A stretch of DNA of 31,997 nt from PALSA-1336 sp038203095. GTDB taxonomy: Bacteria > Patescibacteriota > Doudnabacteria > UBA920. The stretch's first letter is position 1; each line of letters opens with the position of its first letter. Where the stretch lies: positions 1 through 31,997 of the forward strand of contig JBBREH010000014.1 of the NCBI GenBank assembly GCA_038203095.1, written 5' to 3'. The notes beneath the pieces are model-generated. The model was not told the DNA's origin and searched no databases. It saw only the letters and a program-made list of their open reading frames with translations. Positions 14,543 through 22,724 of this stretch are shown piece by piece. The position numbers were made by a program, and so were the translations under genes.

Positions 14543-15256
14543 TTAATTCAGGTCTGAATTCTTTTTTAACAACCAAAATTCATTTTCAATACCTCCTGAG
14601 GATTGTGCTGAATCGACCAACTCTATATTAAACCCCTCGTGTTGTAAAAACTCTGTTGACTCTCTTGATGCCTCTGCTAAATATAATTTAACTCTGTCTA
14701 TCTTTTTAGCGGTTGCTCTCATATGATGTAAACCACCACGCCAGTCTGTCGGAATTAAAAGCTGGTTCCAAATTCCCTGAAGCTTATTATCTTTTGTTCC
14801 TTTTAAACGTTTAGCTATTTCCAACTGTTTAAAACCAAGCCAAGGCACATGAAACCTAGCCTCACCTTCAGGATCCAAAATTCTGTTAATCTCTGTAAAT
14901 AGCTGTATTGCTTCTGCCTGTGAGTAATTCCATAAATGTGGGCCGTTTCTAGAAAATAAAAATTTAACACTACCACTTTCTAATGGTATATTCTTTAAGG
15001 CATCAGCATGGATTAAGTTGGGAGTATCAGGATTGGGATTTTCCTGCCCATTATAAATAGAGACAATAGAATCTACCCCACTTAGCTTGCCTGCTCTACC
15101 GACCTGACCCTGGCCACAACCTAGATCTACAACCGAATTCGGTTGTATAAATTGACTTAAATACTCTAAATCAACATCCAGACAGCCTAAAATATGTCTA
15201 GCGGAAGCCATTACATCATACCGTTCTTTATCTGCTAAAAATTGACCGGCCTCCAT
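14543..15256 (-). CDS. Class I SAM-dependent methyltransferase
   Basis: 237 residues from the ATG at 15256, chosen because GAGGGAG lies five bases upstream; a second ATG six codons earlier has no ribosome site. Motif I VVDLGCGQGQVG is followed by an acidic strand, IHADAL (motif II), SVKFLFSRNG (motif III) and ILDPEGEARFH (post-III). This is the Methyltransf_11/25 pattern. Substrate unknown. It lies between metG (stop 23 bases upstream) and tatD in one transcription unit. Confidence 0.82.
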   Translation of the reverse strand: MEAGQFLADKERYDVMASARHILGCLDVDLEYLSQFIQPNSVVDLGCGQGQVGRAGKLSGVDSIVSIYNGQENPNPDTPNLIHADALKNIPLESGSVKFLFSRNGPHLWNYSQAEAIQLFTEINRILDPEGEARFHVPWLGFKQLEIAKRLKGTKDNKLQGIWNQLLIPTDWRGGLHHMRATAKKIDRVKLYLAEASRESTEFLQHEGFNIELVDSAQSSGGIENEFWLLKKNSDLN

Positions 15257-15278
15257 ATTTTCTCCCTCATGCATCTGA

Positions 15279-16796
15279 TTATATCCTCGGAAACAATCTG
15301 GGAATGTTTTCCACAGAAAGGTTGCTTAAGGCTTTTAAAATTTGTTCGCTGGTGTGGGGCAAAAACGGAGTTAAGGACTGCGCAATGGCGGAAAGCTCAG
15401 AGAGTAAAAATTCAATATCTTTTTTCGCCCCAATCTCATCAACTTTAATTTTTTTAAACGGTTCGGTTTTCTGGATGTATTCGTCGCATAATTTAATTTG
15501 AGCCCAAATTAAATCTGCAGCTTTTTGCAGTTGATAGTTGTCCATTAAGTCGCCAAGATTCGACCTCTCCTGCCCTACGGGCATCCTCTCCTTGCCAGGA
15601 GAGGATGACTGCACGTCGTTGCTTGCAGCCATCTTCAAAATCCTAGATGTTAAATTTCCAATCCCATTCGCTAAGCCGGCGTTATAAGTTTCAACAAACC
15701 TTTCCCAGGTGTAATCGCCATCTTCAAAAGTGGAAATTTCACGCGCCAAATAGTAGCGCAAGGCATCTATTGCCTGCTCTTTACTAAGACCGAGTAATTC
15801 TAATTTGGAAAGAATTTGATACGGGTCCGCAACATTGCCCAAAGACTTGGACATTTTTTGCCCGCCGCTATTTATAAACCCGTGAATAATAATTTGTTTA
15901 GAATTTGGCAAACCGGCCGACATAAGCATAGCCTGCCACATAGCCGACTGCTGGCGAAGATTGTCTTTGCCCGCAATTTGAATAGCATTTTTGTGTTCTT
16001 TTGTTCCCCAAAAATCAGCAAAACTAACTTTTAACTTTTCACTTTCTACTTTTAACTCTGTTACGGGCCAGCCCAGGGTTGATACGTAATTTATTAACGC
16101 GTCAAACCAGACGTACATTACATGCCTGTCATCATCCGGCACCGGTACGCCCCACGACATTTTTTCTTTTAGGCGGGATATGGAAAAATCCTGCAAACCG
16201 GATTTAACAAAAGCTTTAATCTCGTTAAAACGAAAATCCGGCACCACAAAATCCGGATGTCGCTGATAGTATTCCAAAAGAGGCTCTTCGTATTTAGAAA
16301 AACGGAAAAAATAATTTTCTTCTTCTATTAGTTCAATCTCCAAATGGGGGTGCACCAAGCATTTGCCGTTTTCGTTTAAGTCGCTTTCGGTTTTTTCCAG
16401 TTCACAGCCAACACAATATTTTACTTTGTAAATTTTTTTATAAATATCACCGTTATCAAAACATCTTCGCCAAAATTCCTGCGCCGCGGCAACGTGGTGC
16501 TTGTCGGTAGTACGTATAAAATGAATTTCTGGCATAATACCTAAAGCCGGCAAAAGATGTTTAAACTTTTCCGCATATTGGTCAACATACTCTTGAATTT
16601 CCTTGCCCAATTCTTCGGCCTTGCGCTGAACTTTCAAGCCGTGCTCGTCTGTTCCAGTGTTAAAAAAGACCTGCTCGCCCAGTTGTTTATGGTAGCGAGC
16701 AATGATATCCGCCTGCACCAATTCCAAAGCAAACCCCAAATGCGGATTGGAGTTTACATATGGCAGGGTGGTGGTGATGTAAAAATTTTTATTCAT
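15279..16796 (-). CDS. metG: Methionyl-tRNA synthetase
   Basis: 505 residues from the ATG at 16796, which overlaps the upstream stop (ATGAATAA); a TTG three codons earlier is less likely. Motifs: NPHLGFALE (HIGH-like), TGTDEHGLK, a zinc-knuckle region starting CVGCE, VWFDALINY, and QKMSKSLGN. The C-terminal dimerisation/OB domain is absent, as in short MetRS forms. Two repeat-derived in-frame insertions are visible: ELKVESEKLKV (DNA 16025-16057) after the VTLGWP-type region, and SPGKERMPVGQERS (DNA 15562-15612) in the linker after the catalytic core. Confidence 0.96.
   Translation of the reverse strand: MNKNFYITTTLPYVNSNPHLGFALELVQADIIARYHKQLGEQVFFNTGTDEHGLKVQRKAEELGKEIQEYVDQYAEKFKHLLPALGIMPEIHFIRTTDKHHVAAAQEFWRRCFDNGDIYKKIYKVKYCVGCELEKTESDLNENGKCLVHPHLEIELIEEENYFFRFSKYEEPLLEYYQRHPDFVVPDFRFNEIKAFVKSGLQDFSISRLKEKMSWGVPVPDDDRHVMYVWFDALINYVSTLGWPVTELKVESEKLKVSFADFWGTKEHKNAIQIAGKDNLRQQSAMWQAMLMSAGLPNSKQIIIHGFINSGGQKMSKSLGNVADPYQILSKLELLGLSKEQAIDALRYYLAREISTFEDGDYTWERFVETYNAGLANGIGNLTSRILKMAASNDVQSSSPGKERMPVGQERSNLGDLMDNYQLQKAADLIWAQIKLCDEYIQKTEPFKKIKVDEIGAKKDIEFLLSELSAIAQSLTPFLPHTSEQILKALSNLSVENIPRLFPRI
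15562..15612. repeat. Palindromic repeat inserted in metG linker
   Basis: CCTCTCCTGCCCTACGGGCA followed by TCCTCTCCTTGCCAGGAGAGGA: two hairpins back to back. Related in style to the CTCCTCCTTTA family at 1507-1557. Confidence 0.6.
16025..16057. repeat. AACTTTTAACTTTTCAC microrepeat in metG
   Basis: Tandem seven-base-like ACTTTTA/ACTTTTC units, also found at 23616-23648 (M24 peptidase gene) and 27444-27478 (tgt), each time read in frame to give KLKVxSEKLKV-like peptide. Confidence 0.75.
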
Positions 16797-17796
16797 ATTT
16801 TTCAAATAAAACCGCTGGTGCTATTATATTTTTACTGCACTTTTTTCCAGGCATAACAACCTCTTCTGAAGTTGGATGTCTGTTATTTCTTAATGCCAAG
16901 ACCATTTCGCCTAATTTTTTTGGGGTCTCTGGCAGGGCTAAATCTAAAACATTTCCAACATTCCAATCTGTTTCATTATTTCTTTGAGAAGCTGAAATTA
17001 CACCAACTTTTTTAAAATTGAAATTAAGAACTTTAGCAACTGAAGCTACATGTTCCCAATATTTTGCTTCCATTATTTCATGGAATTCCCTACCAAATTG
17101 CGATGCATTCATTTTAGCCCCCCATAATTTGGCCTCTGCCATAATTGCTGGAATATCACCTAAAGTTATTCCATATAATCCCTGCAAAAACCTAGAAACA
17201 AATTTTTCGCTTGTCATATTAGACTTATGGGAATAAAAGTCGGGGATCTGAGTTTTAAAACGATCAGATTTAGCTAAAATACTTGTCAGATCAGGCGGCA
17301 AAGTGTCTTTTTGCATTGCTTCATATAAATACAAATCTGTAGCCCACTTTGTCTGACCAGGATCACTAATTAGGACACTCCCATTTGTTTTCAACACCCT
17401 TTTAGCCTCATTTAACGAACCAAAGGTATCTTCTATGTTGTTTAAGGCAAATATATAAACAACAAGATCCATAGAATCATTTTTAAAAGGAAAAGCATTC
17501 GCCGACCCAATAACAGTTTCTGCCCCGCTACCTTTTAAATAACCAGCTGTTCTTAATGAAATTTCGTTCCCGTACCATTTTGCCCCTCTTCGAGCAACTG
17601 CCAAATAGCTACCCTCCGGTCCTGCACAAGCATCTAACACAGAAGACGACTCAACAACACAGCCAGACCATTCAATAACTTTTTCATTAACAGCTCTTTG
17701 CCTAAACAAAAACTCTGCAGTGTATTTATCTAAATCGTTGCGGTTAATCTTTTCTGCTAAGATATTATGTTGTTCTCCGTGTCCTTCAATGGGCAT
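16789..17796 (-). CDS. SAM-dependent methyltransferase, 335 aa
   Basis: Rossmann methyltransferase with motif I VLDACAGPEGSYLA, an acidic motif in WYGNEISLRTAG, GSANAFPFKNDSMDLVVY (motifs II/III) and KTNGSVLISDP (post-III), the Methyltransf_11 pattern. A C-terminal extension of about 150 residues follows, with no recognised domain. Substrate unknown. It overlaps metG by eight bases, so translation is coupled. It starts just downstream of a bidirectional terminator, with a TATAAT at 17848-17843 as a possible -10 and no good -35. Confidence 0.8.
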   Translation of the reverse strand: MPIEGHGEQHNILAEKINRNDLDKYTAEFLFRQRAVNEKVIEWSGCVVESSSVLDACAGPEGSYLAVARRGAKWYGNEISLRTAGYLKGSGAETVIGSANAFPFKNDSMDLVVYIFALNNIEDTFGSLNEAKRVLKTNGSVLISDPGQTKWATDLYLYEAMQKDTLPPDLTSILAKSDRFKTQIPDFYSHKSNMTSEKFVSRFLQGLYGITLGDIPAIMAEAKLWGAKMNASQFGREFHEIMEAKYWEHVASVAKVLNFNFKKVGVISASQRNNETDWNVGNVLDLALPETPKKLGEMVLALRNNRHPTSEEVVMPGKKCSKNIIAPAVLFEKYE

Positions 17797-17819
17797 TTAT
17801 CACAACCTAAATAATTAAT

Positions 17820-17842
17820 AAAAAGGCTTATAAAGCCTTTTT
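17820..17842. terminator. Bidirectional intrinsic terminator
   Basis: AAAAAGGCTT and AAGCCTTTTT form perfect 10-bp arms around a three-base loop, with T-rich DNA on both sides. On the minus strand it follows the AI-2E-family gene. A TATAAT box just upstream of it on the same strand raises the possibility that some transcripts start before the hairpin. Confidence 0.75.
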
Positions 17843-17877
17843 ATTATAATACTTCGTGCGATTTTTAACAAATATTT

Positions 17878-18888
17878 TTAAACCGATTTTACCGCCCAAA
17901 ATTCATGAACTGCTACGGTGATGGCACTAGCCAGAGGCACGGCTATAAGCAAACCGACTATGCCGGCCAGTTTAAAACCGATTAGCAAGGCAAGCAAAAC
18001 AACCAAAGGTGAGGTACCCACTGTTTTTTGCATAATTTTGGGCACTAAAACATAGCCTTCAGTTTTTTGGATTAAAAGATACAACACAGCTGCCGCAATT
18101 GCCAATCCGGGCCCGCCACCCGGTGATTGAATAAAAGCAAAAAGTATTCCAGGAACCGCGGACATAAACGGACCAATGTAAGGCATTACTTCTAGCAGGC
18201 CGGCAAGTAAAGCCAAAAATAAAGCGTACCGCACGCCGAGCAGACTAAGGCCAATCCAGACAAAAACAAAAATAAAAAAGCTCAAAATAATTTGTCCCAA
18301 AATCCACAAGCCCATTTTTCTTTGGATTTTTTCCATTAACTCCATGGTAAAAGCCTGGTGGTGATCGGGAATTAAGGTGGTAATAAAATCTTTCATACCT
18401 TTTTCTTCGGCCACCAAATAAAAAGAGATTACCAAAACCGTAATAATACTTAAAAGCCCGTTAAACACCCCAAAGGTTTTGTTCAATACGCTGTCTCCTC
18501 CACTGCCCGAAATAAACTGCTGGAAGATATTAGAAAAATCCACGCCGCTCAACCAAGTTGAGCCAAAACGAGCTTGCAGGCTAGCCATATACTCCGGCAA
18601 ACTGGCCTGCACTAGTTTGAGTTGCTCCACCACAGGCGGAATAAATAAATACACGACCATAGCGGCAAAGCCAATCACCAAAAGGTAGACTGTCAATACG
18701 CTCACGGCCCTAGGCACGCGTTTTTTACTAAAATAATCTACCATGGGTTCCATGGCTGAGGCAAAAATCAAAGCCATTAAAAGCAAAAGGATGATATCCC
18801 GAATCACCCACAAAAATGCCAGTGCCAGCCCGGCTAATACTACCTTTAAAATAATTTGTGTGGAATTTTCCAGTTCGTGGAATTTCAT
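17878..18888 (-). CDS. AI-2E family transporter (PF01594-type membrane protein)
   Basis: 336 residues with about eight hydrophobic helices in the pattern of TqsA/YdbI-like permeases: an N-terminal pair, a central extracytoplasmic segment (about residues 85-135), then LLAGLLEVMPYIGPF (conserved PYIGP-type motif) and the C-terminal hydrophobic block ending before the tail HEFWAVKSV. Members export AI-2 or act as sodium/proton antiporters; substrate here unknown. A terminator (18911-18940) lies between it and the small gene upstream. Confidence 0.88.
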   Translation of the reverse strand: MKFHELENSTQIILKVVLAGLALAFLWVIRDIILLLLMALIFASAMEPMVDYFSKKRVPRAVSVLTVYLLVIGFAAMVVYLFIPPVVEQLKLVQASLPEYMASLQARFGSTWLSGVDFSNIFQQFISGSGGDSVLNKTFGVFNGLLSIITVLVISFYLVAEEKGMKDFITTLIPDHHQAFTMELMEKIQRKMGLWILGQIILSFFIFVFVWIGLSLLGVRYALFLALLAGLLEVMPYIGPFMSAVPGILFAFIQSPGGGPGLAIAAAVLYLLIQKTEGYVLVPKIMQKTVGTSPLVVLLALLIGFKLAGIVGLLIAVPLASAITVAVHEFWAVKSV

Positions 18889-18910
18889 ATTAATATTTTA
18901 ACAGGATTTT

Positions 18911-18940
18911 AACAAAAAATCCAGCGGCTAAGCTGGATCT
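18911..18940 (-). terminator. Intrinsic terminator overlapping a stop codon
   Basis: ATCCAGC/GCTGGAT stem with a six-base loop followed by TTTTT on the minus strand. The left arm contains the last codons and TAG of the 76-aa gene. Confidence 0.75.
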
Positions 18941-19158
18941 TTTAAATTTTGATTATTGGTATCGTTTAACAAAAGCTTAGCTCTCTCAATTTGAGCATTG
19001 GCTCTTTTAATGCCTTCTAAACAATAAGCCTTTATCTGTTCCCGTAAAAAATCTGTCAGCCCTTCCGTTTCTAAATCTCTGATTAAAATGCTTTTTATGG
19101 TCTGATCTAACTCCGAGGCTTTTATTAATTCTACAATGTCTTGAATATCGTCTTTCAT
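18928..19158 (-). CDS. Small helical protein, 76 aa
   Basis: Unrecognised. Acidic/basic, predicted all-helical, Leu/Ile-rich (DDIQDIVELIKASELDQTIK), with no membrane segment. It begins three bases after the stop of a 53-aa gene and ends inside a terminator hairpin, so it is the last gene of that unit. Function unknown. Confidence 0.65.
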   Translation of the reverse strand: MKDDIQDIVELIKASELDQTIKSILIRDLETEGLTDFLREQIKAYCLEGIKRANAQIERAKLLLNDTNNQNLKDPA

Positions 19159-19161
19159 ATT

Positions 19162-19323
19162 TTAAATCGGCAGCCTTTCTGCCACGGCCTTTACCAAATT
19201 TTCAAATCCTTTGATAGCCCTTTTGGGATCAAGAAATTCAGAAAATTTAGCTTCTTCTGCTGGAATATAATCTGCTCTGGAAAAACTTGCAGTTGCTTCT
19301 CTTCCTATTTTTTTTTCTGACAT
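19162..19323 (-). CDS. Small protein, 53 aa
   Basis: ATG at 19323 to TAA at 19162, starting MSEKKIGREATASFSR and ending AVAERLPI. It lies four bases after the nfo stop and three bases before the next small gene, filling an otherwise empty gap. No membrane segment and no recognised domain. The codon use is ordinary for the window and the tight spacing on both sides supports a real gene. Confidence 0.6.
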   Translation of the reverse strand: MSEKKIGREATASFSRADYIPAEEAKFSEFLDPKRAIKGFENLVKAVAERLPI

Positions 19324-19327
19324 AAAT

Positions 19328-20344
19328 TTAAATTTTATTTCTTAATTTTTTAAGTATGTTTATATCTGTTTCAACTTTATCATGCTCGGTTTCTAAAATC
19401 AAGGGGAATGGAGGAACTTTTAACAATTTACGATTAACAATTAACTCCCTGTGCAAATACTCCAAAAAAGCTTTAAATCCTGCCTCACCTATTTTACCAT
19501 CGTTAATATGCTCATGTCTATCTTTACGGCCACCAAGATCAATTTTGCTGTCATTAATATGGCTCATTTTAAGCCATTTTAATCCAATTATCTTATTAAA
19601 CTCCTTAAATGTATCTGTTACAGCTTTGGTAGTCCTAAGGTCATACCCGGAAGAAAACGCGTGCTGGGTGTCAAAACAAATGCCTCCAAAGGTTTTAAAC
19701 TTCACTAACGGCTCCATAAGTTCGGCTAGTTCCTCAAAGGTGTCGCCAATTGTTTCGCCCTGACCGGCAGCGATTTCCAGCAAAAATTGTGTCTGCCCTT
19801 CGTAACCTTCCAATACTTTTTTAAAGCCTTCCTTGGCTTGCTTCATCCCGGCTTCTTGCCCCAAATCCTTAAAACTCCCCAAGTGAGTCATGGCATATTT
19901 TGCGTCAAGCAAAGATGCCCGCTCAAGCTCTTGCCGGACTATAGATATTGAGCCGTGATAGGTAGCTTTTTTTGCAGACCCAAAATTTACAATGTAAGGG
20001 CAGTGGACGACAAAGACTGTACCACCTCCCCCCACTGCGTGGGGTACTCCTCCTTTATAAGGAGGAGACGACTGCAGCTCCGCGGATAACCGCGGGGCAC
20101 TCCCCTCCTTTTTAAGGAGGGGTTCCCGCGAAGCGGGGGGGGTGGTTGGAGTCAACGGAAAATACTTCCCCATCTCATCCTTAAATTGTGCCACAATATC
20201 CGGCGTTAACTTAGGCGCCGGTCCGCCCATTGGCGGACGAGTAAAAATTTGGAAAGTCTCACAATCCAAAGCCGCCGCATTCTTAGGCGCATTAAACACT
20301 CCCCCCGCCGCGCTAACATGACAACCAATGGCAAATTTAGTCAT
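19328..20344 (-). CDS. nfo: Endonuclease IV (AP endonuclease) with repeat-derived insertion
   Basis: Cleaves DNA at abasic sites in base-excision repair; a TIM barrel with three zinc ions. Motifs: IGCHVSAAGG at the N-terminus, VVHCPYIVNFGS, MTHLGSFKD, FLLEIAAGQG, GICFDTQHAFSSGYD, MSHINDSK, DRHEHINDGKIG and LILETEH. 338 residues against about 280 usual. The excess is residues about 64-109, a Pro/Gly-rich stretch encoded by repeat DNA (20018-20155) in a loop, leaving all metal ligands intact. The ATG overlaps the hicA stop by eight bases. Confidence 0.95.
   Translation of the reverse strand: MTKFAIGCHVSAAGGVFNAPKNAAALDCETFQIFTRPPMGGPAPKLTPDIVAQFKDEMGKYFPLTPTTPPASREPLLKKEGSAPRLSAELQSSPPYKGGVPHAVGGGGTVFVVHCPYIVNFGSAKKATYHGSISIVRQELERASLLDAKYAMTHLGSFKDLGQEAGMKQAKEGFKKVLEGYEGQTQFLLEIAAGQGETIGDTFEELAELMEPLVKFKTFGGICFDTQHAFSSGYDLRTTKAVTDTFKEFNKIIGLKWLKMSHINDSKIDLGGRKDRHEHINDGKIGEAGFKAFLEYLHRELIVNRKLLKVPPFPLILETEHDKVETDINILKKLRNKI
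20018..20155. repeat. GC-rich palindromic repeat inserted in nfo
   Basis: Holds the CACCTCCCCCC...GGGGTACTCCTCCTTTA...GGAGGAG unit seen at 1507-1557, plus a second unit CTCCTTTTTAAGGAGGGG and GCGAAGCGGGGG. Length is a multiple of three in effect, since the nfo frame is kept. Confidence 0.8.
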
Positions 20345-20555
20345 TTATTTGATTCCAATCTTTTACCGAAATACCTGCTTGGCGCAAGATTTCAGAAACT
20401 AGATGTTTAGAAATATCGTCTTTGTGTGGATTGGGCACACGAACTTTTAACCCAGCCTTAACCATAAACAAATGACGGCCTCCGGAATATGGGCCGTCAA
20501 AACCAAATTGCCGGAATCTTTGAATTAATTTCCTTAAAGAAATATTTTTAGGCAT
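20337..20555 (-). CDS. hicA: HicA-type mRNA interferase toxin
   Basis: 72 residues with the double-stranded-RNA-binding-like HicA fold: ISLRKLIQRFRQFGF, then GGRHLFMV containing the catalytic His, and VRVPNPHKDDISKHLV. HicA cleaves mRNA until bound by HicB. Overlaps the antitoxin gene by eight bases (ATGCCTAA) and nfo by eight bases. Order is antitoxin first, as in some hicBA loci. Confidence 0.85.
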   Translation of the reverse strand: MPKNISLRKLIQRFRQFGFDGPYSGGRHLFMVKAGLKVRVPNPHKDDISKHLVSEILRQAGISVKDWNQIND

Positions 20556-20799
20556 ACTGGGGTTTGGTGTTTTTTGATTTAAAAACCTTAGTTTCTAAAC
20601 CGAAAATTTTTTGTCTGTCTCGTAATTGCAAAATCAACCAATCCTCCAAGACTTCCTGAAGTTCAACCCGGCAGGCTTCCAAAGTTTTTGTGTTTGCCCA
20701 AACTCCCTTAATTTCTGGAATGCTGCCAAAATAACTGCCGTCTTTAAGCAATTTATACTTGGCACTTTTAAGTTTTTTTAAAATAAAATCAGTCAGCAT
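20548..20799 (-). CDS. hicB: HicB-type antitoxin
   Basis: 83 residues from the ATG at 20799. Contains the degenerate RNase H-like HicB core: YKLLKDGSYFGSIPEIKGVWANTKTLEACRVELQEVLEDW, split here by short loops. The C-terminus is basic and short, with no clear helix-turn-helix. A GTG five codons upstream keeps the frame but lies in the predicted -10 box, so the ATG is preferred. The transcript would then be leaderless. Confidence 0.82.
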   Translation of the reverse strand: MLTDFILKKLKSAKYKLLKDGSYFGSIPEIKGVWANTKTLEACRVELQEVLEDWLILQLRDRQKIFGLETKVFKSKNTKPQYA

Positions 20800-20805
20800 A
20801 ACTTT

Positions 20806-20834
20806 ATTATACACCCCGATAATAATCAGATCAA
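20806..20834 (-). promoter_or_regulatory. hicBA promoter, leaderless
   Basis: TTGATC (20834-20829), 17-base spacer, TATAAT (20811-20806). The A of the hicB ATG is seven bases after the -10 box, where transcription should begin. The -35 box covers the last codons of the M16 peptidase gene. Confidence 0.75.
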
Positions 20835-22097
20835 ATGCAATAATTTTTTAAACTTTTCCTCATTCTTATACGGTCCAATTATTGCCAAAGTCATTTTACG
20901 ATAATCAAAGAGTTCGTTGGCTACACGTTTTATATCTTTTGCGGTGACTGCGTCGATTTTAGCAAAGGCCTCCACCGGTATAATAATTTTTTTCTGGAAT
21001 GCCGCGCGGTCTAAAAACCAATCCAGACGCGCCTGGTTATCTTCCAAGGCAAGCACAGTCTTGCCTTTTATATATTCTTTAGCTTTTAAAAGCTCCTGAT
21101 TACCAACGCCTTCCGTTTTAATTTTTTTCAGTTCACTAAAAATAACTTTTATAGCTTCCTCAATTTTTGCCACCTGCACCCCACTCCCAATTGTAAAACC
21201 ACCCGTGTCTTGATAGTTAGAACCACTCGCGCGAACGTAGTACGCCAACCCCCTTTTTTCCCGGACTTCAATAAACAAACGGCTAGACATTCCGCCTCCC
21301 AAAACCGCAGACATTACCGATTGCGTAGCGTTGTTTTTGTGACCATAAGGATAGCCTTTAAAACCCATAGAAACATGCGCTTGCTCGGTTTCCTTGTACT
21401 GAACTTTTAGCCTTGGCGCCGCTTGCTTGTCTTTTGCCTTGTCCCAGCCGTGAAATTTTTTCTTGGGAAATTTTAGCCAATGCTTGGCAATTAAATTATT
21501 TAACGCAGTCTGATTATATTTTCCGGACACACCGAGCAGCATATTGGAAGTCTGATAATGGCGTGATATGTAATCCCTAAACATATCTGTATTAAACTTA
21601 GTCACAATTTCCTTAGTGCCGGCAATATCGCGGCCCAGAGCGTCTTTTGACCACATATTTTGTTCTAAAATATTATCTATTTCGTACATTGGCGTGTCTT
21701 TATACATATTTATTTCCTCAACAATCACGCCTTTTTCTTTTTCTAGTTCCTCGGGATCGAGCAATGGATTTTGGATCATATCGGTCAGTACTTCAAAAAT
21801 CAGCCCCAAATGCTTGCTGGCCGCTTTAATGTAAAACTGGGTATGCTCTTTGCCGGTGTTAGCATTCATTTCTCCTCCAATAGAATCTATTAGTGATGAT
21901 ATTGCTAAAGCCGACGGATATTTTTTTGTGCCTTTAAACAAAAAGTGTTCCAGAAAATGTGAAATCCCGTTTTCTTTGGGAGTCTCACTTCTTGAGCCCG
22001 TCTTTACAAAAAAATCCACCACCACGCTCTCCGCATCGTGGCTAGGAACTTCGATGATGGTTAAACCGTTAGACAAAACTTTTTTGGTGTAATTCAT
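20826..22097 (-). CDS. M16-family zinc peptidase
   Basis: 423 residues, single-polypeptide M16B (PqqL/processing-peptidase-like). The inverted zinc motif HFLEH (47-51) is complete, with the distal glutamate 76 residues on, in VIVEEINMY. A second, inactive half follows, with GGGMSSRLFIEVREKRGLAYYV, the R/Y motif of the family. It degrades peptides or processes proteins, probably in the cytoplasm as no signal peptide is seen. It overlaps the upstream 99-aa gene by four bases (ATGA). Confidence 0.92.
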   Translation of the reverse strand: MNYTKKVLSNGLTIIEVPSHDAESVVVDFFVKTGSRSETPKENGISHFLEHFLFKGTKKYPSALAISSLIDSIGGEMNANTGKEHTQFYIKAASKHLGLIFEVLTDMIQNPLLDPEELEKEKGVIVEEINMYKDTPMYEIDNILEQNMWSKDALGRDIAGTKEIVTKFNTDMFRDYISRHYQTSNMLLGVSGKYNQTALNNLIAKHWLKFPKKKFHGWDKAKDKQAAPRLKVQYKETEQAHVSMGFKGYPYGHKNNATQSVMSAVLGGGMSSRLFIEVREKRGLAYYVRASGSNYQDTGGFTIGSGVQVAKIEEAIKVIFSELKKIKTEGVGNQELLKAKEYIKGKTVLALEDNQARLDWFLDRAAFQKKIIIPVEAFAKIDAVTAKDIKRVANELFDYRKMTLAIIGPYKNEEKFKKLLHLI

Positions 22098-22393
22098 AAT
22101 TTTTTCTTTGACGAATCTATAACACGTTTTTTAAAAAACTGCGCTCTTGAAATAAAATCTCTACATGTATTTTCAAAAGCCTCTCTCCCTATTTCTGCGT
22201 CTTCCAATATTTCTAACTGCCTTTGATTTAAAGACAGCCATCCTAAATATAATCTATAATCATCTATCACACGATTTTTATGAATAAACTTAACCTCATA
22301 ACAATTAGCTATCTCTTGTGCTAACACTTTGAGTTCCCCTATTTTATTTTGGCGTTCTTTGGACGGCCCAGATTCAAGGAATGGAAATCTCAT
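22094..22393 (-). CDS. Small helical protein, 99 aa
   Basis: Unrecognised soluble helical protein (RFPFLESGPSKERQNKIG start, basic tail SSKKKL). Overlaps the M16 peptidase start by four bases, so the two are coupled. Length and helical, charged make-up resemble the 91- and 99-aa orphans nearby. Confidence 0.6.
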   Translation of the reverse strand: MRFPFLESGPSKERQNKIGELKVLAQEIANCYEVKFIHKNRVIDDYRLYLGWLSLNQRQLEILEDAEIGREAFENTCRDFISRAQFFKKRVIDSSKKKL

Positions 22394-22446
22394 AAAATAT
22401 TACTTTTAATATCTGTCGGCACATTTATAAACTTTTTTAGTGCATT

Positions 22447-22722
22447 TCATACTTTTTTCCCTTTTTCAACTTCCAAAATTAATTGATTTGCTTTAAACGA
22501 AAGGTCGTCTGCCGGTTCTATTTGATCCGGATAGCTTTTATTATTTCCCAAAGCAGTACTGACTTTACCCATTTTATCTAGCAACTCTTGCGCTCTTAAG
22601 GCCCACTCGGTATTTTTTTCCCAGTGCAAATCAAATATCCTTTTAAGACCTGCCTGATCTCTTTGAATAAGCTCCAAATCCGTCATGTCTCCTGATTCCA
22701 TACTTACAGATCTTTCGTTCAT
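22447..22722 (-). CDS. Small helical protein, 91 aa
   Basis: Unrecognised; charged and helical, with LIQRDQAGLKRIFDLHWEKN and a lysine-rich end. Starts two bases after the M24 peptidase stop, implying co-translation. An ATG seven codons in is an alternative start. Confidence 0.6.
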   Translation of the reverse strand: MNERSVSMESGDMTDLELIQRDQAGLKRIFDLHWEKNTEWALRAQELLDKMGKVSTALGNNKSYPDQIEPADDLSFKANQLILEVEKGKKV

Positions 22723-22724
22723 GG

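Noticed and set aside
19356..19763. 135-aa plus-strand frame
   Set aside because: Antisense to nfo with intact motifs; Ser/Leu-rich shadow.
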